Positions 1-5,652 of a stretch of DNA of 5,652 nt are shown here, in pieces; the first letter of the stretch is position 1; the number at the start of each line of letters is the position of its first letter. Under the pieces are notes generated by a model that worked only from the letters and a program-made list of their open reading frames with translations, did no database searches and was not told where the DNA came from. A program made the position numbers and the translations under genes. This DNA comes from Proteobacteria bacterium ST_bin16 (GTDB lineage: Bacteria > Pseudomonadota > Gammaproteobacteria > Burkholderiales > Nitrosomonadaceae): positions 1-5,652 of the forward strand of contig MSXT01000069.1 in assembly GCA_002083595.1 (NCBI GenBank). Direction: 5' to 3'.

Positions 1-2153
1 TTACTATTTGCATCGTTTCAGTGTCGCGAGCTGACGGATTCGGGCCTATTCCCATGTCTCTGAAAGGCGCGCCGGTTCCCGAAGTTCCCGGCTTACTGGA
101 TGGCCCTGATCCAATCATTATCAACAAGAACAAAGCAATCGCATTGGGCAAAGCTTTATTTTGGGATGTCAATGTGGGAAGCGACGGGATCTCTTGTGCC
201 ACCTGCCATTATCATGCGGGCGCGGATCGGCGCACAAAAAATCAAATTGCACCGGCCGGTAGAAACAGCACACTACCCAAGGAATTTTCGCTAGCAAGCG
301 ACGGAACGCCTCGTGGACCGAATAGTAAACTCAAAAAGACCGATTTTCCTTTTTTCCAAACCAGCGATCCGATGAGCCCCACCGGTGAACCTATTTATAT
401 CAACAATGACGTGGTATCGTCCTCGGGCACTTTCGGCGGAGACTATCGTGATGTCCAATGGTTTCAGGAAAAAAACGATGAATGCGAACGCAGCACCGAT
501 CCGGTATTCCATGCCGGTGCAAAAAGCACACGCAAGGTTGAACCGCGTAATACACCAACCATCATCAATTCAGTTTTCAATTTTCGCAACTTTTGGGACG
601 GCCGCGCCAACAACATATTTAACGGCAGCAGCCCCTGGGGGGATCGCGACCCGGATGCCGGCGTCTGGGTGAAAAACAGCGACGGCACAGTCACCAAACA
701 ACGGTTAAGACTGATCAATTCCTCGCTTGCATCTCTAGCCGTAGCTCCTCCATTGGATAACTTTGAAATGAGTTGTCATGGCCGCACTTTCGCCGATCTG
801 GGCCGTAAATTATTAAACCGTAAACCGCTGGAACATCAACGTGTTCACTGGAACGATAGTGTTCTCGGTCCATTGGCATACAGCACCAATAATAACTTGC
901 AGAAAGGTTTGAATACGCGTTATTACCGGTTGGTCATGGATGCATTTAATTCCAAATACTGGAAACATACCGATGTTGGTTTGTTTGGTTCTCCCTCACC
1001 CGCCTCGGCAACGCACGATCTGCCTTACCGGCAGATAGAAGCCAATTTTGCCCTATTCTTTGCGCTTGCTATTCAAATGTATGAATCGACATTGATTTCC
1101 GACGATTCACCTTTTGACCAAAGCGCTGTTGATGAACATGGCATGCCGATTGAACTAAGCGAATCGGCACTGCGCGGTCTAGATATTTTTCGTGATTCAC
1201 ATTGCGCACTCTGCCATATCGGTCCTAATTTCACCTCATCCGCTGTCGTAACGAATGGTATTTTGCAAAAAATCACTCCGCATGCTTTCGGCAATCCCTC
1301 TTTCCGCATCAGTACCACGAATGTTGTGACCTATTTATCGCTGACCGGCGGCATGATGTTTCAGGATACCGGCTTTTCCGGAACTGGCGTCACACCCGTA
1401 GAAAACGATATCGGTTTGGGTGGCGTCGACCCCTTTGGAAATCCCTTATCATTCGCCGATCAATACATGCAGTTTTTGGCCGGCAATAAAGCGGGGGTTA
1501 TTGATCCCTATGTTGCCGATGTGCGGGCATGCGATTTGGATACGGCCATTGCACTGGATCGCGACAAGCCGCATCCGCTGCTCTTTACCCGCGCGGATGG
1601 CATACAAAAGCAAACGCAGGATACTGTGGATTGTTTTAATCCGGTAGGCGCATTTATCCCGACAGTTGACGCAGCTGCTGCGGAATTGAAGAAAGCCAAG
1701 AGAAAACGTTTCTTAAGCGCCGCTGCGGGTACATTTAAAATCCCATCACTCAGAAACATCGAGCTAACGGGACCTTACATGCATAATGGCGGTATGGCTT
1801 CATTGGAAGAAGTGCTGGAATTTTATATCCGGGGCGGTAATTTTGAAGTGCCACCGAAAGAATTCGGCAAAGTTTTTTCACAGGTTGATTTGCAATTGTC
1901 ATCGGAAAGACGTGAAGATTTGCTGAATTTTCTGAAAAGCCTGACGGATGATCGTGTACGCTATGAGAAAGCACCCTTTGACCATCCGGAATTGGCCGTT
2001 CCACACGGCCATGCAGGAAATAATGTACTGATTACGGCAACTCATGCGCTGGGTGATAACCTCGCGGCGGATGAATATTTCACGGTACCTGCAGTAGGCG
2101 CCGAAGGACGAGGAATCAATCCACTGCATCCATTCGAACGCTATTTGCAATAA
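1..2153 (+). CDS. Long di-heme cytochrome c peroxidase, MauG/CcpA superfamily (5' partial)
   Basis: Probable periplasmic di-heme c-type peroxidase or MauG-like oxidase. The frame is open to the left edge (first full codon at position 3). The visible residues before the GTG at 21 read TICIVSVSRA, then DGFGPIP, which looks like the end of a signal-peptide hydrophobic core with an S-x-A cleavage site. The real start is therefore probably upstream and the GTG at 21 internal. Numbering from that GTG (710 codons): heme motif 1 is CATCH at 59-63, FWDGRA lies at 191-196, and heme motif 2 is CALCH at 395-399. The family C-terminal block follows: FKIPSLRNIELTGPYMHNGG (572-591), then SLEEVLEFYIRGG. Tyr602 falls where MauG, as I recall, has its heme-ligand tyrosine and classical peroxidases have Met. 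The 336-residue spacing between hemes is about twice that of short bacterial peroxidases. Extra cysteines are at 154, 252, 504 and 538. A tail with PFDHPEL (652-658) ends the protein. The family is clear; the substrate is unknown. Confidence 0.
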   Translation, partial: TICIVSVSRADGFGPIPMSLKGAPVPEVPGLLDGPDPIIINKNKAIALGKALFWDVNVGSDGISCATCHYHAGADRRTKNQIAPAGRNSTLPKEFSLASDGTPRGPNSKLKKTDFPFFQTSDPMSPTGEPIYINNDVVSSSGTFGGDYRDVQWFQEKNDECERSTDPVFHAGAKSTRKVEPRNTPTIINSVFNFRNFWDGRANNIFNGSSPWGDRDPDAGVWVKNSDGTVTKQRLRLINSSLASLAVAPPLDNFEMSCHGRTFADLGRKLLNRKPLEHQRVHWNDSVLGPLAYSTNNNLQKGLNTRYYRLVMDAFNSKYWKHTDVGLFGSPSPASATHDLPYRQIEANFALFFALAIQMYESTLISDDSPFDQSAVDEHGMPIELSESALRGLDIFRDSHCALCHIGPNFTSSAVVTNGILQKITPHAFGNPSFRISTTNVVTYLSLTGGMMFQDTGFSGTGVTPVENDIGLGGVDPFGNPLSFADQYMQFLAGNKAGVIDPYVADVRACDLDTAIALDRDKPHPLLFTRADGIQKQTQDTVDCFNPVGAFIPTVDAAAAELKKAKRKRFLSAAAGTFKIPSLRNIELTGPYMHNGGMASLEEVLEFYIRGGNFEVPPKEFGKVFSQVDLQLSSERREDLLNFLKSLTDDRVRYEKAPFDHPELAVPHGHAGNNVLITATHALGDNLAADEYFTVPAVGAEGRGINPLHPFERYLQ

Positions 2154-2178
2154 CATTTGCAGCGTTGCCCGTTCATCG

Positions 2179-2221
2179 AACAGGCTTGAGAATTCCCGCA
2201 AAGGTTTTTCTCAAGCCTGTT
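2179..2221 (+). terminator. Perfect 14-bp hairpin between convergent genes, probable terminator
   Basis: The arms AACAGGCTTGAGAA (2179-2192) and TTCTCAAGCCTGTT (2208-2221) are exact reverse complements around a 15-nt loop. The hairpin starts 25 bases after the peroxidase stop and ends 9 bases before the stop codon of the convergent DUF3422 gene. On the plus strand it is followed by a broken T-rich stretch (TTTACTCATTTCT from 2220), so it best fits termination of the peroxidase transcript. On the minus strand no T run follows, so bidirectional use is possible but less supported. Confidence 0.
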
Positions 2222-2230
2222 TACTCATTT

Positions 2231-3565
2231 CTAGTGCAGCTTAAAAAACTTATCGTGAATGCGCCGTGTAGCCCGCCATACCGCCCAGAGTACAACCGGA
2301 ACCATCACTCCGGCGGCCAGTTCAGGGTGAACCGGCAAACCCGCTGCCTTACCGGCCTTAGCTAGATACAGCAGTAAACTGATCACATAATACGAAATCG
2401 CCGCAATCGACAAACCTTCCACCGTGCTTTGCAGCCGCAGCTGGAGTTCCTGACCGCGCGTCAGTTTTTCCAGCAATTGCTGATTCTGCGTTTCGGTCAA
2501 GATATCGACACGCGTACGTAATAAAGCGCTAGCGCGTGAAACGCGCGCGGAAAGATAGCTCATACGCTGCACAGTCGCTTCAACCGTCGCAATCGCCGGA
2601 GACAACCGCCGTTGCATGAATTCGCCAATCGTCTGAGTACCCGGTATCGCCTGCTCCCGGAGTTCGGCGATGCGTTGCGTGACCAATTTGTTATACGCTT
2701 GTGTCGCGGCGAAGCGATACGCGTGTTGAACTGTCGCACGTTCAATCCGGGCGGCTAATGCAATCAGCGTATCGAGCAATTCCTGATCGGACGCCGCTTT
2801 ATTTTCCAGCCGCGCCGTGATATCCGCTAAATGCTGTTCCGCGCTGGTCAATTCAGGAAATAGCCGTTTGGCAACCGGCAAACCACGCAACGCCATCAAG
2901 CGGTAAGTTTCGATTTCTAGCAAACGCTGCGAAACCCGTCCGGCACGCGTTTCGGAAGATCCCGCTGGCATAATCACCAGCATGCGTTCAAAGCCGCTAT
3001 GACGCAACATGAAATCGGTAACCGCCAGGGAGTGCCGTTCTCTGCCGATCAATGAAGCCACCACCGGATTTCCCCCCAACCACTTTCGAGCCTGCAACAG
3101 CAATTCTTCGGGTTGATTCAGATCGCCACAGACCATCGCCAGTTTGACCGCAGCAAACGTGCGACCAGGTATCTCAGCCAGCCAATCACGCGGTAACGTC
3201 ACATAGGAAAGTAATTCCGGATCGGTCGCCCCCAGTTGCGCGGTTTCGGGCAAATTTTGCACCACTGAATAGCGTGTAAATTCACTGTGACGCTCCCAGC
3301 GTACGGTATAACCTTGTAAGCGCAAACGCAGAAAATTACTTTGCAACTGTTCGAGCATCAGCGTTTGCTGGCCAGGAAGACGGCGCAAATGCTCGCATTC
3401 TTGTTCGCGCGTGATGCCTTCGTTAATGACCACCACATACACCACCAGTGCAGGCAAGCGAATACGCTGACTGGGACGGGCATGCACCTCGTTGTGCAAC
3501 AAAATACGTTGCGGATCATTATCGGGCAGCAAGTCGGTTAAACTGGAATCGATACTGGAGTACAT
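2231..3565 (-). CDS. DUF3422 family membrane-anchored protein of unknown function
   Basis: Recognised as the DUF3422 family of proteobacterial proteins, which has no established biochemical role. From the start chosen at 3565 (444 residues) the protein begins MYSSIDSSLTDLLP and carries the family's N-terminal signature HNEVHARP at 24-31. A long, mostly helical soluble region follows, rich in Leu, Gln, Glu and Arg and probably coiled-coil in parts (about 210-270 and 325-383). Two hydrophobic segments close the protein, about 385-402 (SIAAISYYVISLLLYLA) and 416-430 (LAAGVMVPVVLWAVW), followed by a basic tail. This suggests a soluble domain held at the inner membrane by a C-terminal hairpin. An in-frame ATG at 3652 would add 29 residues. 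I reject it because those residues look unlike the family start and because a good candidate promoter lies inside that stretch. No clear Shine-Dalgarno precedes either start. The gene is convergent with the peroxidase and divergent from bioA. Confidence 0.
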   Translation of the reverse strand: MYSSIDSSLTDLLPDNDPQRILLHNEVHARPSQRIRLPALVVYVVVINEGITREQECEHLRRLPGQQTLMLEQLQSNFLRLRLQGYTVRWERHSEFTRYSVVQNLPETAQLGATDPELLSYVTLPRDWLAEIPGRTFAAVKLAMVCGDLNQPEELLLQARKWLGGNPVVASLIGRERHSLAVTDFMLRHSGFERMLVIMPAGSSETRAGRVSQRLLEIETYRLMALRGLPVAKRLFPELTSAEQHLADITARLENKAASDQELLDTLIALAARIERATVQHAYRFAATQAYNKLVTQRIAELREQAIPGTQTIGEFMQRRLSPAIATVEATVQRMSYLSARVSRASALLRTRVDILTETQNQQLLEKLTRGQELQLRLQSTVEGLSIAAISYYVISLLLYLAKAGKAAGLPVHPELAAGVMVPVVLWAVWRATRRIHDKFFKLH

Positions 3566-3599
3566 GCAGGCAAAATGAGCAAAATGGTTTGAAGGTTTG

Positions 3600-3628
3600 A
3601 ATGTATCAAGGATTCCATGCCAGGTCAA
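3600..3628 (-). promoter_or_regulatory. Candidate sigma70-type promoter for the DUF3422 gene
   Basis: Read on the minus strand, TTGACC (3623-3628, 5 of 6 matches to TTGACA) is followed after 17 bases by TACATT (3600-3605, 4 of 6 to TATAAT). Transcription would begin near 3593, giving a leader of about 27 bases before the ATG at 3565. The ATG at 3652 would lie upstream of the transcript. This is a pattern match only, with no experimental support. Confidence 0.
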
Positions 3629-3633
3629 AAGCC

Positions 3634-3662
3634 CTGAAAAATGGCGATTCATAGTCTACAAT
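3634..3662 (+). promoter_or_regulatory. Candidate sigma70-type promoter for bioA
   Basis: CTGAAA (3634-3639, 4 of 6 to TTGACA), a 17-base spacer, then TACAAT (3657-3662, 5 of 6 to TATAAT). Transcription would start near 3669, downstream of the in-frame ATG at 3661, and leave a leader of about 58 bases before the ATG at 3727. A second, less favoured candidate is ATTACA (3681-3686), 18 bases, TACTAT (3705-3710). The -35 box sits only five bases from that of the opposing candidate promoter, so the two could compete. Pattern match only. Confidence 0.
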
Positions 3663-3726
3663 GACCGGACACAACAACAAATTACAACTATCTTCTGAGA
3701 TTCTTACTATCCGGTTTCGCAATTAC

Positions 3727-5046
3727 ATGGCCAATTCATCCTCAACACAACTCCAGCACAGAAGCCTTGCTGCCGTATGGCACCCCTGCACGCAAATGAA
3801 ACAACACGAGACCTATCCGCTCATTCCGGTCGTACGCGGAAAAGGCGTGTGGTTATACGATGCCGACGGTAATCGCTATCTGGATGCGATCAGTTCCTGG
3901 TGGGTCAATTTGTTCGGCCATGCCAATCCGGTCATCAATGCCGCGATCCGCGATCAATTGGAAAAGATCGAGCATGTCATGCTGGCAGGCTTTACCCATG
4001 AACCGGTTGTCATGCTATCGGAGCGGCTCAAACGCATCGCGCCCGGTTCGCTCGGACACTGTTTTTATGCCAGCGACGGCGCATCGGCGATTGAGATCGC
4101 GCTAAAAATGAGTTTTCACTACTGGCTTTTGAACGGGCAGCCGCAAAAAAACGGCTTTATCAGCTTGCAAAATGATTATCACGGCGAAACGCTCGGCGCG
4201 TTATCCGTCACCGATGTAGCCATTTTCCGCGAAACGTATGCGCCATTGCTCAGACCCTGCACCCATGTCCCCACACCGGATTGGCGCTACGCGGAGGCTG
4301 GCGAATCCGCAGAAGCTTACGCGCTCCGCGCCGCTGCGGCATTGGAACACTATCTGGCGGAACATCATGCGCAAACGGCTGCGCTCATTCTTGAACCGCT
4401 GGTGCAAGGCGCGGCGGGAATGGGCATGTACCATCCCGTTTATCTGCAACGCGCCCGGGAAATTTGCGACCGCTATCAAGTGCATTTGATCGCCGATGAA
4501 ATTGCGGTCGGCTTTGGCCGCACCGGAACCCTATTTGCTTGTAACCAGGCAAATATCGCCCCGGATTTTCTATGCTTATCGAAAGGTCTGAGCGGCGGCT
4601 ACCTGCCACTCTCCGTGGTGATGACAACCGATAGGGTTTTTCAGGCTTTTTACGACGACAAAACCGCACGCGCTTTTTTGCATTCGCATTCGCACACCGG
4701 CAACGCGCTGGCCTGCAGCGCCGCTTTGGCTTCTCTGGATATTTTTGAACAAGACCAGGTTATTACAGCAAACAAACATAAGACTGCGTACCTGAATCGC
4801 ATTGCAGCTCCGTTAGCGGCTCATCCCAAAGTCCGGAATTTCCGCAATTGCGGCATGATCTGGGCGTTCGAGGCCGAAACGGATGATCCCGATTTTGCCG
4901 CAAACTGTTTTCAAGCCGGGCTAAAGCAGCAATTAGTGTTGCGCCCCCTGGGAAAAACCGTTTATTTCATGCCGCCCTATATTATTAGCGAGCAGGAAAT
5001 GGATTTGCTGGTCGACGGCACGTTACACGTGCTGAATACACTCTAA
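3727..5046 (+). CDS. bioA: Adenosylmethionine-8-amino-7-oxononanoate aminotransferase (BioA)
   Basis: A cytoplasmic PLP-dependent class III aminotransferase of biotin synthesis. It converts 7-keto-8-aminopelargonate (KAPA) to 7,8-diaminopelargonate, classically with S-adenosylmethionine as amino donor. From the start at 3727 (439 residues, normal for the family) the landmarks in order are WHPCTQM (18-24), SSWW (56-59), SDGASA at the PLP phosphate site (116-121), YHGET (151-155), EPLVQG (223-228), IADEIAVGFGRTG with PLP-contacting Asp257, LSKG with Schiff-base Lys286, HSHTGN (321-326), and LRPLGK with Arg406, equivalent to the KAPA carboxylate-binding Arg391 of E. coli. E. coli has Tyr17 and Asp147 where this protein has Cys21 and Glu154. 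An ATG at 3661 in the same frame would add 22 residues; it is disfavoured because homology begins just after 3727 and a candidate -10 box overlaps it. Neither start has a strong Shine-Dalgarno. No other biotin gene is in the window. Confidence 0.
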   Translation: MANSSSTQLQHRSLAAVWHPCTQMKQHETYPLIPVVRGKGVWLYDADGNRYLDAISSWWVNLFGHANPVINAAIRDQLEKIEHVMLAGFTHEPVVMLSERLKRIAPGSLGHCFYASDGASAIEIALKMSFHYWLLNGQPQKNGFISLQNDYHGETLGALSVTDVAIFRETYAPLLRPCTHVPTPDWRYAEAGESAEAYALRAAAALEHYLAEHHAQTAALILEPLVQGAAGMGMYHPVYLQRAREICDRYQVHLIADEIAVGFGRTGTLFACNQANIAPDFLCLSKGLSGGYLPLSVVMTTDRVFQAFYDDKTARAFLHSHSHTGNALACSAALASLDIFEQDQVITANKHKTAYLNRIAAPLAAHPKVRNFRNCGMIWAFEAETDDPDFAANCFQAGLKQQLVLRPLGKTVYFMPPYIISEQEMDLLVDGTLHVLNTL

Positions 5047-5069
5047 CTTCATAACAGCGAGTGAATGCG

Positions 5070-5652
5070 ATGAAACTAACTTTTTTGGGTGCAGCAGGTG
5101 AAGTAACCGGCTCCAGTTATTTGATCGAAACCGGATCTGTCCGCTTTCTGGTCGATTGCGGCATGTTTCAGGGCGGACGCGAAGCCGACAAGAAAAACCG
5201 CACGGCTTTTAAATACGATCCCAAAACTATCGATTTTGTCTTACTGACGCATGCGCATATCGATCATTCCGGTTTATTGCCGCGGCTAAGCGCGTGGGGT
5301 TTTCGCGGTCCGGTTTATTGCACCGCGGCAACGGCGGATTTATTGCAAGTGATGTTGAAAGATAGTGCTTACATTCAGGAAAAGGAAATCGAATGGCGCA
5401 ATCAATCGCGCCGCCGCGGCCAATCCACTCAGGAACTTGCACCGCTGTATACCGTAGCGCAGGCGGAAGCGCTGTTAAAGCAATTGCAGCGCGTCGATTA
5501 CAATACTGAGCTCAATCCGCATCCGTCGATACGCTGCTGTTTCCGCGAAGCGGGCCATATTCTCGGTTCCGCTATTATTGAGTTATGGGTTAAAAAACAG
5601 ACCGGCGCCAAGAAAATTGTGTTCTCCGGTGATCTGGGGACACCCGGCCATC
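5070..5652 (+). CDS. MBL-fold metallo-hydrolase, probable beta-CASP RNA exonuclease family (3' partial)
   Basis: N-terminal 194 residues of a metallo-beta-lactamase-fold hydrolase; the frame is open at the right edge. It opens with MKLTFLGAAGEVTGSSYLIE and LVDCGMFQGG (28-36), typical of the prokaryotic Ysh1/CPSF-73-like RNA-processing nucleases. The zinc-binding motif 2 is HAHIDH (61-66), motif 3 is AGHILGSA (161-168, His163) and motif 4 is FSGDLG (185-190, Asp188). All metal ligands expected in this part are present, so the enzyme looks active, probably as a two-zinc RNase in the cytoplasm. The beta-CASP and C-terminal RMMBL segments, if present, lie beyond the window. The gene starts 23 bases after the bioA stop with no terminator between, suggesting co-transcription. 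A weak AGCGAG lies 8 bases before the ATG; an in-frame GTG at 5061 is a less likely start. The fold is certain, the RNA substrate is inferred from family. Confidence 0.
   Translation, partial: MKLTFLGAAGEVTGSSYLIETGSVRFLVDCGMFQGGREADKKNRTAFKYDPKTIDFVLLTHAHIDHSGLLPRLSAWGFRGPVYCTAATADLLQVMLKDSAYIQEKEIEWRNQSRRRGQSTQELAPLYTVAQAEALLKQLQRVDYNTELNPHPSIRCCFREAGHILGSAIIELWVKKQTGAKKIVFSGDLGTPGH

Noticed and set aside
774..779. TGTCAT encodes Cys252-His253 in MSCHG, considered as a third heme-binding site in the peroxidase.
   Set aside because: There is no second cysteine in CxxCH spacing; a single Cys-His pair does not make a normal c-type heme site.
1899..2201. Minus-strand open frame of about 100 codons overlapping the end of the peroxidase gene and the hairpin.
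   Set aside because: It lies antisense to well-conserved peroxidase sequence, has no recognisable domain, and its first codons fall in the hairpin; it is a shadow frame.
3653..3661. AATTACA- and TTGTAGACT-like bases near 3653-3661 considered as a BirA-type biotin operator half-site in front of bioA.
   Set aside because: Only one loose half-site is visible and no matching inverted half occurs at the expected distance.
3661..3726. Possible 22-residue N-terminal extension of BioA, considered as a targeting or regulatory leader.
   Set aside because: No ribosome binding site, no signal-peptide character, and the BioA family alignment begins just after the ATG at 3727.
4201..4669. Two overlapping minus-strand open frames of 94 codons within bioA.
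   Set aside because: Both are antisense to conserved BioA motifs, are Arg-rich low-quality sequences and have no start signals.

Overview
The window looks like ordinary chromosome of a Gram-negative bacterium, most likely a betaproteobacterium. The clues are a periplasmic c-type di-heme peroxidase, a DUF3422 membrane protein and a BioA of the WHPCTQM type. A Nitrosomonas-like ammonia oxidizer would fit the gene mix and the moderate GC, but that is an impression and not proven by the sequence. No mobile element, CRISPR array, tRNA, rRNA or phage gene was seen.

Layout: (1) From the left edge to 2153 (+) runs a long MauG/CcpA-type di-heme cytochrome c peroxidase. Its 5' end lies outside the window, and the first visible codons look like the end of a signal peptide. 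(2) At 2154-2230 the short gap between two convergent genes holds a perfect 14-bp hairpin, a probable terminator. (3) 2231-3565 (-) encodes a DUF3422 family protein with a C-terminal pair of membrane helices. (4) 3566-3726 is a divergent intergenic region with two candidate back-to-back sigma70-type promoters. (5) 3727-5046 (+) encodes BioA, the PLP enzyme that makes 7,8-diaminopelargonate in biotin synthesis. (6) 5070 to the right edge (+) encodes the N-terminal part of an MBL-fold, probably beta-CASP-type, RNA-processing hydrolase. It follows bioA by 23 bp and is probably co-transcribed with it.

The genes do not form an evident common pathway. The peroxidase belongs to periplasmic redox chemistry, BioA to cofactor synthesis and the MBL protein to RNA metabolism; DUF3422 has no assigned function. 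No new multi-gene system is evident. The points most worth a second look are the peroxidase architecture (long insertion between the hemes, extra cysteines, a MauG-like tyrosine), the altered amino-donor site residues of BioA, and the start-site and promoter layout of the divergent region.
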